Below are positions 1 through 7,437 of a stretch of 39,787 nucleotides of DNA, piece by piece. The DNA is taken from NCBI RefSeq assembly GCF_905397435.1, contig NZ_CAJPVI010000069.1, positions 1 to 39,787 on the forward strand. The letters run 5' to 3'. Made by a program: the position numbers and the translations under genes. The DNA comes from Cupriavidus numazuensis. GTDB lineage: Bacteria; Pseudomonadota; Gammaproteobacteria; Burkholderiales; Burkholderiaceae. The notes beneath the pieces are model-generated. The model was not told where the DNA came from. It saw nothing but the letters and a program-made list of their open reading frames with translations, and made no database searches. Position 1 is the first letter of the stretch. Every line of letters begins with the position of its first letter.

Positions 1-367
1 TCGTGGTGGTCGTGGTGGTGGGGGCGGGAATCACGGCGACGAATGCCGAAGACGAAGCATTGGCGGAACCCTGCACCTCAGATATCCCGTTCGTCGGAAC
101 AGGGTCCTGAAGCATGGCCGGCAATGCGGCACCTGGCTGGGCAGCCAATGCATCGATGGGCATCGTGCGCTCCCGCTCCAACAGATATTGCGCGATCCAC
201 TTGCGCAACAAACTCACGTGGACGCCACTCTGCTGGGCCTGACGGGCGATGGACACACCAGCGCTCAGGCAAGCTTCCACCAATGCTCGCTTACTTGCCT
301 TGTCGTACCGGCGCCGGCCTCTGCGGTTGCAACTGACGACTTTCAGTTCCGGGGATTTCTCTTTCAT
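1..367 (-). CDS. tnpA: IS66-family accessory protein TnpA (partial, runs off left edge)
   Basis: The minus-strand frame opens at an ATG (367-365) preceded by an AGGAGG-like ribosome site and stays open to the window edge, giving about 122 residues. The start is basic (MKEKSPELKVVSCNRRGRRR), followed by a helix-turn-helix with the IS66 OrfA signature (YDKASKRALVEACLSAGVS, then HVSLLRKWIAQYL near residues 50-63). The tail is rich in Ala, Pro and Thr. TnpA is a small DNA-binding accessory protein of IS66-type elements and is normally followed by tnpB and tnpC, which would lie beyond the left edge. The family call rests on remembered sequence resemblance. The C-terminus cannot be judged because the gene is cut by the window. 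Confidence 0.8.
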   Translation of the reverse strand, partial: MKEKSPELKVVSCNRRGRRRYDKASKRALVEACLSAGVSIARQAQQSGVHVSLLRKWIAQYLLERERTMPIDALAAQPGAALPAMLQDPVPTNGISEVQGSANASSSAFVAVIPAPTTTTTT

Positions 368-406
368 CGGTATCCTCCTGTGGTGGGTGGACACCATCAT
401 CCTCAT

Positions 407-559
407 TCAGCGACCCGTTTGATAGACGCCGGTAAATGACTGCATACGCTTCAGCAGCGCATTGACCGTCGCGATCAGTTCGATGATGAGCGCATCCTTC
501 TGCTCGTGTGTCATCGACTTCAGGTCGGGAACCTGCAACTCGGGTGTCTTCTTCGCCAT
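407..559 (-). pseudogene. Truncated N-terminus of an IS66-type transposase (TnpC-like)
   Basis: A 50-residue minus-strand frame starts MAKKTPELQVPDLKSMTHEQ and continues KDALIIELIATVNALLKR. This is the usual opening of the long IS66-type transposase, before its coiled-coil and zinc region. After the LLKR segment the protein changes to an unrelated tail (MQSFTGVYQTGR) and stops 40 bases before the start codon of the neighbouring tnpA. The simplest reading is that the neighbouring IS66 element inserted into this transposase gene and supplied the tail and stop codon. The expected length is about 500 residues, so it is not functional. I could not fix the terminal inverted repeat or the target duplication by eye. 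Confidence 0.6.
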
Positions 560-658
560 CCCGACACTATGCCGGGTTCAGACACTGTTTACAACATCCC
601 CGACACCACCCGCTGAATAGTTACTATTTTCTTACATCCATAGGGACGCGCCGCATTG

Positions 659-1168
659 TCAGATGCGATCCTCGCGATCTTGCGCGGTGCGCTCGGCGGT
701 CGCGGCATCAACGGGATCGTCGCGCTGCCGCATCAGCCAGTAGACGCTGCCAAGCGCAACCAGTCCGGCCGCGAGTGCAGCGATGTGTGCCGGGTCCGCG
801 GCTGGGTCGAGGATGATGAACTTGCGCGCTATCGCGAGCATCGCCACGAGGATCACGGTTTTGACTTGAACGATATGATCTCTTCTTAACATGACGCGGA
901 TAATCGAATGCTTGAACTCCATCGCGATCAAGAGCGTCATCACCATCCCAAAGACCGCCTGGAAGACCGCATGATCCAGAGCATCGAACGCCCCTGACAG
1001 CAACAGCGCGATGACCGCCCGAATCAACTGCCACAGCGATACGATGATGACCACCGATATCACGATGCTCAGGATATGCGCGATGATCTGCTCGAAGCGC
1101 TCATAGAAGGTCAGCACGCGCCATTGCAGCCGAAGCTTGTCAAGGTTCAAGGGAATGGTCCGCCTCAT
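659..1168 (-). CDS. PsiE-family (phosphate-starvation-inducible type) membrane protein
   Basis: This 169-residue protein has about four hydrophobic helices, near residues 30-52, 58-82, 103-122 and 130-147. The family signature is visible: FYERFEQIIAHILSIVIS near the N-terminus and VQVKTVILVAMLAIARKFIILD in the middle. PsiE-like proteins are small inner-membrane proteins of unknown biochemical function, named from a phosphate-starvation-inducible gene of E. coli. The charged C-terminal tail is not conserved in the family as I know it. The gene stands alone between IS debris and an unknown gene on the same strand, and no Pho box was recognised. The ATG at 1168 has only a weak ribosome site. Confidence 0.75.
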   Translation of the reverse strand: MRRTIPLNLDKLRLQWRVLTFYERFEQIIAHILSIVISVVIIVSLWQLIRAVIALLLSGAFDALDHAVFQAVFGMVMTLLIAMEFKHSIIRVMLRRDHIVQVKTVILVAMLAIARKFIILDPAADPAHIAALAAGLVALGSVYWLMRQRDDPVDAATAERTAQDREDRI

Positions 1169-1245
1169 TTTCTTATTAATGCGAATGGAAACGCGGTTGA
1201 CGCCACTCGGGGAAGAATGTCGATTTCAGGCAAGCTAAGCCCCTA

Positions 1246-2433
1246 TCAGTGGCTTTCAACCTCATCGGACTCTTTTGGTTCCGGCCAACCCGCAGGCCAC
1301 CATCCTCCTGCCTGCTTGATTAAAATTAGTTCTGGAATCAAGCATCCGAAATTTTGAAGAGCCCGTTCTTTGATGAGTCGCCAAAACTCGGCTTTGAAGA
1401 TAGCAAGCCCCTCCTCAAAATTGATCAACGCAACGGGCGCAGCCAGGATGGCCGCTTCGTGAGCGCTCTTCGTAAAGACTGTCTTCTTGACATCATACCG
1501 GTTCGACCACGTGACAGTCGCATACAGGACGTTTTGAACTGACCTCGTGCGTAGCGCCGGCATCAAAATATGGTAGCCACAGCTTTGGTGTCTTATATAC
1601 ACCAGTTCATGCACCAACTTTGTTTCGTCGATAAGATTGATTGATGTTATACGGATCTTGTGTGGCTCCAAGAACTCGCAATCCCGATTTTTAACGCGAG
1701 CCAGCTCCTGCGAACGCTTAATCACGGCCAACCCCTCTGGCTCGCCTTGCTGTAACGTCACGACATTTTTCGACTCTCTTAATGGCGGAATCGCTTGAAT
1801 GTATTCTTCTCCGATATAAACGAATCGGTAGCCATCATGGCCAAGATTTCGGTCCCGTTCCGGACACAACTCGGGGACTCTTGGGTGGGCATTTCCTTCG
1901 AAGACGGCATGAAGCCATTCAACCTCGTCGAACTTCTTCTGTACTCCGCGCCAAGTGAAAGTGGCATCCAGAAATAGACCGAATTCCGCGCCGTTCAGCC
2001 CCGGCGGATGATCATGGTTGAATTCGCTAAGCCGTGCCGCCAGATAGGTCAGTGCCGCGCCGTGATGAGTAGGGGAGTAGGCCAGAAATGTATCAACAAT
2101 GGTCTGGCGCACGCCGGCATTAAGCGAGCCCTGAAGCCCCAGGACCGTGTTTGCGTGGGCATCCAAGGTGGTCCGCATTGGTATCAGGATGAAGCAGTCA
2201 GCGAGAGGTTGCTCGAACCGCTCAATACGGTAGTGCCGGCGTATCGCCGACACTATTTGGACCTCCCCGAGTGATCCGGGCAGAGGATGCTGTGAGCTTG
2301 TAGTGAATCCACGCGCTGACAGCCGTGATGGATCCGGTGCCAGGTTAAAAGTATCGCCATTCCTGCGCGGTTGGCAGACCCAGTCAAGTAGTTGGGGGGC
2401 GCTTAGTTGCAAAGGATCTGTGATCGCGTCCAT
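1246..2433 (-). CDS. Hypothetical protein, 395 aa, no family recognised
   Basis: This is a long uninterrupted frame with convincing protein-like composition but no motif I can assign. It is soluble, without a signal peptide or membrane helix. It contains a His/Asp-rich central part (FNHDHPPGLNGAEFGLFLDA), a segment KLVHELVYIRHQ that resembles but does not match the HExxH metalloprotease motif, and a Trp-rich C-terminus. Base composition is visibly lower in GC than the operons further right, which together with the flanking IS debris suggests acquired DNA. It is followed 50 bases downstream by no same-strand partner, and upstream lies the monooxygenase gene, so a two-gene unit is possible. No function is proposed. 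Confidence 0.6.
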   Translation of the reverse strand: MDAITDPLQLSAPQLLDWVCQPRRNGDTFNLAPDPSRLSARGFTTSSQHPLPGSLGEVQIVSAIRRHYRIERFEQPLADCFILIPMRTTLDAHANTVLGLQGSLNAGVRQTIVDTFLAYSPTHHGAALTYLAARLSEFNHDHPPGLNGAEFGLFLDATFTWRGVQKKFDEVEWLHAVFEGNAHPRVPELCPERDRNLGHDGYRFVYIGEEYIQAIPPLRESKNVVTLQQGEPEGLAVIKRSQELARVKNRDCEFLEPHKIRITSINLIDETKLVHELVYIRHQSCGYHILMPALRTRSVQNVLYATVTWSNRYDVKKTVFTKSAHEAAILAAPVALINFEEGLAIFKAEFWRLIKERALQNFGCLIPELILIKQAGGWWPAGWPEPKESDEVESH

Positions 2434-2483
2434 AGTCGCCTCGTATAGTTAGCTTCAGCGGGTCTCTTCGGCATTAACGCTTC

Positions 2484-3518
2484 TTACCAGACCCTGTCGA
2501 CTTCCGCATCCAGCCTGTGATCCGCGCCCCCAAGCTTGGCGCCAGAATCCCGCGCTCGGAAGCGAGGAACCACATGCGTGCCAAGCTCTTTGACGACCTC
2601 GGCTGCACTTCGGTGGCCGTATTTCAGATTCAAAATAATGTGGTCAACGCCAATCTCCTGCAGGACATCAAGCAAGTCAATCAGATGGCGCCTGCCAAGC
2701 TTGAATCCCAAATGAATCGGCGATGGTGTTGTCGACGGCGATGCATCGAGGTCGATGTAGAGCGACTGCATGAACGGCTTGTACTCGCTTCCGGATTGCA
2801 CGATAACTTCCTGCCGCCACTTATCTACGTACAATCGTTGGAGGTGAGGCGGACGGGGATAGGTGATCCACCCGCAGCCATGTTTGGCAATCCAATCCAG
2901 TGATTGGCGACAGTGTCCGGTCACGAAAAGCGGAATCTCGCTTGTAGTGGGCTTTGGAACCAGGTCGGCACCGATTAGCTCTCCGTCACTCCAACTGACG
3001 TGCTCAAAGCTCGTGTGCTGAACCCGTCGGATCACTTCCACCCTTTCGCGGAAAATCTCGCCCCGCTTTTCCGGGTCGATGTTGAACGCTGGAAACTCAA
3101 CCGGACGATCACCGGAGGCGACTCCCAACAGTAGCCGGCCATTACTCAGTTGATCGACGCTCGCCGCCGCTTTGGCGGTATGCAAGGGGTTGCGCAACGG
3201 TAGCGCGATGGAAGCCGTGCCGAGGGCGATTTTTGATGTGTGGGCGGCCATAAACCCCATGTAGACCCACGGATCGAAAACCTGGCCCACATCGCCAAAG
3301 CTTGGATCTCTAAGGGGAACATCACGGAACCATAACGCTGAAAAACCTAACTCCTCGGCGCGCTTTGCAAGTGCAACCTGGTTGCGCATCGTCGGCCGAT
3401 CTCCGTCGAAAGCTTCAATTGGAAAGAACAATCCCAAGCTAAGCGATCCAGACGAGAAAGCGTGTTCAAATCCTCTATGCCGCTGGTAAGGAACAGTACT
3501 AGGTTGGTACATCTGCAT
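2484..3518 (-). CDS. LLM-class flavin-dependent oxidoreductase (luciferase-like monooxygenase)
   Basis: The protein has the bacterial-luciferase TIM-barrel signature: LGLFFPIEAF at the first strand, ELGFSALWFRDVPL, then LGTASIALPLRNPLHTAKAAASVDQLSNGRLLLGVASG, which in this superfamily lines the flavin site. It best resembles the luciferase-type oxidoreductases related to TIGR03571. Such enzymes use reduced FMN to oxygenate small organic substrates; the substrate here is unknown. The frame stays open upstream to 3725, but the family begins just before LGLFFP, so I chose the Met at 3518 (the Met at 3512 is also possible). The upstream part belongs to a broken gene read in another frame. GC is lower than in the catabolic operons. 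Confidence 0.75.
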   Translation of the reverse strand: MQMYQPSTVPYQRHRGFEHAFSSGSLSLGLFFPIEAFDGDRPTMRNQVALAKRAEELGFSALWFRDVPLRDPSFGDVGQVFDPWVYMGFMAAHTSKIALGTASIALPLRNPLHTAKAAASVDQLSNGRLLLGVASGDRPVEFPAFNIDPEKRGEIFRERVEVIRRVQHTSFEHVSWSDGELIGADLVPKPTTSEIPLFVTGHCRQSLDWIAKHGCGWITYPRPPHLQRLYVDKWRQEVIVQSGSEYKPFMQSLYIDLDASPSTTPSPIHLGFKLGRRHLIDLLDVLQEIGVDHIILNLKYGHRSAAEVVKELGTHVVPRFRARDSGAKLGGADHRLDAEVDRVW

Positions 3519-3579
3519 ACCCCGGTTCACGAAAACTTGTTTTGCGAAAGCTATGGGTGACGCGCGCGTATTGTCAACA

Positions 3580-3738
3580 TCAGCCACGGAGTTGGAAAGA
3601 CGCTGCACGCGCAGCGAGTTCCTCAGCTTCTTTATCGCTGCCTGGTTCGATCCATTCGAACGGTATGTCGCAGCGATGGAGAAAGTTGCGTATCGCGTAG
3701 CCATTAGCGCTGCGCATGCGTCCATAGATCCTGACCAT
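3580..3738 (-). pseudogene. N-terminal fragment of a thioredoxin-reductase-like FAD-dependent oxidoreductase
   Basis: A 52-residue minus-strand frame begins MVRIYGRMRSANGYAIRNFL and continues HRCDIPFEWIEPGSDKEAEE before stopping at 3582-3580. This resembles the small N-terminal thioredoxin-like domain that precedes the FAD/NAD(P)-binding domains in fused thioredoxin-reductase-like proteins of Burkholderiaceae. The rest (over 300 residues expected, with GxGxxG dinucleotide motifs) is absent; the monooxygenase gene begins about 60 bases further on. I read it as the 5' end of a gene cut by a rearrangement. A genuine 52-aa protein cannot be excluded. The family call is from memory of similar sequences. 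Confidence 0.5.
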
Positions 3739-4298
3739 GAACTTGTCCGCCCTTGAGGACGTTCAGGAGTTTCTCTCGTTTCATGCCTTCACTTGCCAGC
3801 AGCCCGCGCTCGATAACAGCGGTAGACCTATCCCAACACGGTAGATGCATCGCAGGGGTGTGTCTTTCGCGATTCTGCCGGATTTTGTTGGCGTTCTGCC
3901 GACACTTCCATAACATCGGGCGCGCGACTCGGATGCGGCGAGGAAGTCGTCGGTCGGGAGCAGGTCTTTGCGCCTGCCGGGCCATACCAACGCACGTGTT
4001 GAGCATCGAGACCAGGAGATTGTGGTACAGCCGGAAGGACCGACGCGGGAGACGCAGTGCGCAACGGCATCGAATGGGGCACGCGTCTTTGTTGACCGCC
4101 AGTCGGAACCCCCAATGGGGCGATGGACCGGATGACTGCAGGATCGTGACACATCTGAGCAGAAATCGAAAAGAAGCGCGCGCGAAGTCATGGCTAGACT
4201 GCGCGTAGCGCGGGATCCTGTCAATGTGCTTTGACGCCGACGCCTCGGGCGTCTATGGCAGCACCTTTCGGCCCGAGTCGAAAACACACGGAGCGAAT
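3739..4298. other. Intergenic stretch without a convincing gene
   Basis: These 560 bases hold several overlapping frames of about 100-170 codons on both strands, all Arg/Ser/Cys-rich and without a recognisable motif, ribosome site or neighbour match. They look like decayed coding DNA. The last part must carry the promoter of the Old Yellow Enzyme gene, but I could not place -35/-10 hexamers with confidence. Confidence 0.5.
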
Positions 4299-5513
4299 AT
4301 GCCTGATACGGAAATCGCCCCCGGAGAAACCCGGCAGCACGAAGCTCAAATTTCCCTACACAAACTGTTCGAACCCGTAAAGGTGGGCCCGTACAACCTT
4401 CGTCATCGAGTCGTAATGGCGCCGCTGACGCGTTCGCGCGCGACCCGACCAGGCAACATTCCGTCGCAGCTCAACGCCTGCTATTACGCGCAGCGTGCAG
4501 CGGCCGCGCTCATCATCAGCGAGGCGACGCAGGTGTCGATGCAAGGGCAGGGCTACGCATGGACCCCTGGCATACATAGCCCGGCGCAGGTCGAAGGCTG
4601 GCGGCTCGTGGCGGACGCCGTGCACGAGGCGGGCGGGTTGATGTTCATGCAACTGTGGCGCGTAGGACGCATATCACACCCCTCATTGCAGCCCGATGAA
4701 ATGCTGCCAGTTGCACCCTCTGCGGTCCAGCCGAAAGCAGAGGCGTTCAGTGAGAACGAGCGGGGCGAAGGTGTCGTCGCGCCCTGCGTCAAGCCTCGTG
4801 CGCTGCAGGTAGAAGAAATGCCGTATCTCGTGCGCCAATACTTCAGGGGAGCGCGCAACGCAAAGGCTGCCGGTATGGACGGCGTCGAAGTACATGGCGC
4901 GAACGGATATCTGCTCGACCAGTTCCTGTTGTCCGGGACGAACCGCCGCACGGACGAATACGGCGGATCGACCGAGCGTCGGGCCAAGCTGCTATTCGAG
5001 GTGATCGAGACGGTTTGCGAAGTGTGGGGGCCAGAAAAGGTCGGCGTAAGGATCTCTCCTCTTGGCACCTTCAACGATATGCACGACGACGATCCCGAGG
5101 CCACCTTTTCTTACGTCATCGAAAAATTCAATCGATACGGGCTGGCTTATTTGCACATCGTCAATCCCGCGCTGGCGGCGACCGGTGAGGATGTGGCTTT
5201 CATCGAGCGCGCGAAACGCATGAGCCAGATGATACGCCGCACTTATCATGGTGTGCTGATGGTCGCCGGTGGATTCGACGGCGGCAGTGCGGAAAGTTGG
5301 CTCGAGGACGGCAACGCGGACCTGATCGCGTTCGGACGTTTGTTCATCGCCAATCCCGACCTTCCGGAACGCTTCCGGTCGCACGCTCCGCTCAATTCGC
5401 CGGATCCATCTACGTTCTACGGGGGCGGCGAGCGCGGATATACCGACTATCCGTCGCTCGCGCAGGAGCGCGGGAAAGCCCCACGGTCCGTCATCGATGG
5501 GCGCTGGAGATAG
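4299..5513 (+). CDS. Old Yellow Enzyme family NADH:flavin oxidoreductase (alkene reductase type)
   Basis: This is a 404-residue FMN TIM-barrel enzyme. It opens with LFEPVKVGPYNLRHRVVMAPLTRSRA (residues 24-49), typical of the OYE family. The substrate-binding pair is present as H199 and N202 in VEVHGANGYLLDQFL, with Y204 following, and GGS-TERRAKLLFEV and the phosphate-binding FGRLFIANPDLPERF are conserved. Such enzymes reduce activated C=C bonds or nitro groups using NAD(P)H. The start at 4299 has GGAG seven bases upstream and leaves about 20 residues before the barrel; the open frame extends to 4224 but that part is unlike the family. No linked pathway gene explains its substrate, and it may serve in electrophile detoxification. 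Confidence 0.88.
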   Translation: MPDTEIAPGETRQHEAQISLHKLFEPVKVGPYNLRHRVVMAPLTRSRATRPGNIPSQLNACYYAQRAAAALIISEATQVSMQGQGYAWTPGIHSPAQVEGWRLVADAVHEAGGLMFMQLWRVGRISHPSLQPDEMLPVAPSAVQPKAEAFSENERGEGVVAPCVKPRALQVEEMPYLVRQYFRGARNAKAAGMDGVEVHGANGYLLDQFLLSGTNRRTDEYGGSTERRAKLLFEVIETVCEVWGPEKVGVRISPLGTFNDMHDDDPEATFSYVIEKFNRYGLAYLHIVNPALAATGEDVAFIERAKRMSQMIRRTYHGVLMVAGGFDGGSAESWLEDGNADLIAFGRLFIANPDLPERFRSHAPLNSPDPSTFYGGGERGYTDYPSLAQERGKAPRSVIDGRWR

Positions 5514-5600
5514 ACTGTCGCTGACGGCAAGTTCGCTGGCGTCACGCGACGATTTGCGATGGCCGCCGAGCCGGCGACCGATCACGTTGAGAGGTGCACC

Positions 5601-5957
5601 ATGGCTGACACTACCTGGGTTGTCGTCGCCGACGGCGGCCGTGCTCGAATCTTCGAGACCCCGGGACTTAAACTAGACCTGCGGGAAATCGAAGACCTCC
5701 TCAATGTCGTCCCTAGTGGACCGGCGCTGAGCGAGAAGGAACGCGAAAAATTCGCGAAGACCGTCGCCGACCGCATCGAGCAGGGACGGCTTCATCACCG
5801 GTATCAGCGATTGCGATTTGCCGTGGAGCCGAAATTTTTCGGTATGCTTCGCAAGCGTCTTAGCGAGGAGACGCGTCGGATGATTTTCGAAGAAATCAAC
5901 GAAGATCTGTCGGCCCTCGATGCGCGCGAAATTCAAGCGCACCTGGGAAGGCATTGA
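5601..5957 (+). CDS. baeRF-family / 'host attachment' protein
   Basis: This 118-residue protein begins MADTTWVVVADGGRARIFET, the characteristic opening of the small proteins annotated 'host attachment protein' in Rhizobiales and Burkholderiales, now grouped with the bacterial/archaeal eRF1-like (baeRF) fold. The central region (ALSEKEREKFAKTVADRIEQ) and the tail with LSALDAREIQAHL also match that family. Its biochemical role is unknown; the 'attachment' name is historical. The ATG at 5601 follows a GAGAGG site, whereas the longer frame from 5559 adds a non-conserved leader. It lies 87 bases after the Old Yellow Enzyme gene on the same strand and could be co-transcribed. Confidence 0.75.
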   Translation: MADTTWVVVADGGRARIFETPGLKLDLREIEDLLNVVPSGPALSEKEREKFAKTVADRIEQGRLHHRYQRLRFAVEPKFFGMLRKRLSEETRRMIFEEINEDLSALDAREIQAHLGRH

Positions 5958-6029
5958 AGGCGAACTGCGAGCGACGCGGGTTGCGGTAACGGGCCTGAGC
6001 ATACAGCGCGTGGCGCGGCGGGAATCGTG

Positions 6030-6245
6030 TCATCGTCTCCGGCGGGGCGCTGTGCCGGGTTCATTTTGTTCCACGACATCGAAACCGCTGAGCCAACGTA
6101 CAACGCCGGTAGCAGGATGCAGGGGCTCGCACCTATACTCGCCGTCGACAACCGCCAGAAGTCCGGTCGTTTCGACTCTTTTTCCTTCGACACAGATAAC
6201 CTGGGACGCCATCCGCATCGCGCCTGAACTTGCTGTGTCGCTCAT
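6030..6245 (-). CDS. Small conserved-looking protein of unknown function, 71 aa
   Basis: The ATG (6245-6243) overlaps the stop of the upstream LtrA gene as ATGA and is preceded by GGGAGA, so translation is probably coupled. The product starts MSDTASSGAMRMASQVICVE and contains VVDGEYRCEPLHPATGVVRWLSGFDVVEQ, which looks like a small beta-rich domain, followed by a basic tail with four arginines. No signal peptide or membrane helix is seen. I do not recognise the family. Position in the uvrA-ltrA unit suggests it is expressed with them; function unknown. Confidence 0.55.
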   Translation of the reverse strand: MSDTASSGAMRMASQVICVEGKRVETTGLLAVVDGEYRCEPLHPATGVVRWLSGFDVVEQNEPGTAPRRRR

Positions 6246-7402
6246 GGCTGGTCTCCCGTGATAGCGCTGTTGCGTGGATGACCCTGACGCCCACGGGGGA
6301 CGGTCAGGTATTTGAGACTGAGGAAAGCATAACAAATCACCGTAGCGGTCAGGCCAAGCAGGATGAAACTGGTTCTGGGCAATAGCAGGGCAAGCCCGGT
6401 CAACACGAACACGATCAGGGTGTTCACGACCAACTGGCGCCGCAACTCGGGACGCTCCATGAAATAGGCGTACTGCTTGCCAATGAAAAAGCAGACCGTG
6501 CCGATGACCAACAGTATCCGGAAATCGGATACCTGCATGTCGTCCAGGATCGCATGCCGGATCAGGCTGGCCAGGATCGACAGGCCGATGAAAACAAAAA
6601 GATGCGAATACACGACCGAATGACCGGTCGTGAGCTTCTGTCTGGACAACAGGTGAAAACTGTCAAAGTAAACCCACCAGATGCTGGATATCGTCACGAA
6701 GCCGGTGGCGGCGGTCATCAGCCTCACCACAGTCCAGCTAATATTGGCCAGTCCCGCCGACAGGCTGATAACGGACTCTCCCAGTAAGATGAGCGTGAGC
6801 AGGCCCACACGCTCGATCAGGTGTTCGGTATGCACTGGGATGCCCTGGAGATGGCGCGCCAAAAAGAAGAGGAACGCAACCAGATCGAACAGTATCCCAA
6901 GGTAAAACACGACATATCGCTGTGGCGCGGGGAACACGATCGAAGCGAGGCTGATGGTGGCGCCAGCGAGGGTCACCCACCCAACTGCCGTTGTGAGATG
7001 CACGCTTTCCTTGTGCCGGTGTTTCGACACGAAATACATCATGGCGATGATGTATTTCGAACAAGCGTAGCAGACGATGATGACCTCAAAGCTGGCCAGG
7101 AATCGTTGGTCGATCAAGCCTGAGATGATAGTCATCAGGAACATGATGAACAGGGTTGCCAGCCGATGCTTGCGGTCATCCGCGTCGAACCGGTTGGCAT
7201 ATATCGTGTGGCTGACCCAAATCCACCACAAGGGTATGAAAGCGAGGACGAATTGCCAGAACTGGAGTGGATCGAGATGACCCTCGTGCGTGTGGTTCAG
7301 GATATGCGTTACGTCACCGATCGCTACCACAAAAATCAGGTCGAAGAACAACTCGAGCCACGTGGCACGGCGATTGAGTTCGAAATATTTTGTGTTGTGC
7401 AT
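6242..7402 (-). CDS. Low-temperature-requirement A (LtrA) family membrane protein
   Basis: The 386-residue product is strongly hydrophobic, with about ten to twelve membrane helices. Its start, NRRATWLELFFDLIFVVAIG (residues 7-26), is the hallmark of LtrA (PF06772), and the later IERVGLLTLILLGESVISLS is the second conserved block. The biochemical role is not established; the family is named from a Listeria locus. The ATG at 7402 was chosen because conserved sequence begins a few residues later; the frame is open much further upstream, but that part is an alternative-frame reading of the uvrA-like gene. It follows that gene by 35 bases and overlaps the 71-aa gene by ATGA, so the three probably form one transcript. 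Confidence 0.85.
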   Translation of the reverse strand: MHNTKYFELNRRATWLELFFDLIFVVAIGDVTHILNHTHEGHLDPLQFWQFVLAFIPLWWIWVSHTIYANRFDADDRKHRLATLFIMFLMTIISGLIDQRFLASFEVIIVCYACSKYIIAMMYFVSKHRHKESVHLTTAVGWVTLAGATISLASIVFPAPQRYVVFYLGILFDLVAFLFFLARHLQGIPVHTEHLIERVGLLTLILLGESVISLSAGLANISWTVVRLMTAATGFVTISSIWWVYFDSFHLLSRQKLTTGHSVVYSHLFVFIGLSILASLIRHAILDDMQVSDFRILLVIGTVCFFIGKQYAYFMERPELRRQLVVNTLIVFVLTGLALLLPRTSFILLGLTATVICYAFLSLKYLTVPRGRQGHPRNSAITGDQP

Positions 7403-7437
7403 TTCGGGCCTAACAAGTAATGCTAACGCACCAATCG

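Noticed and set aside
3519..3725. N-terminal extension of the LLM monooxygenase to 3725
   Set aside because: The DNA reads better in another frame as a thioredoxin-reductase-like stub, and the LLM family begins near residue 80 of the long frame.
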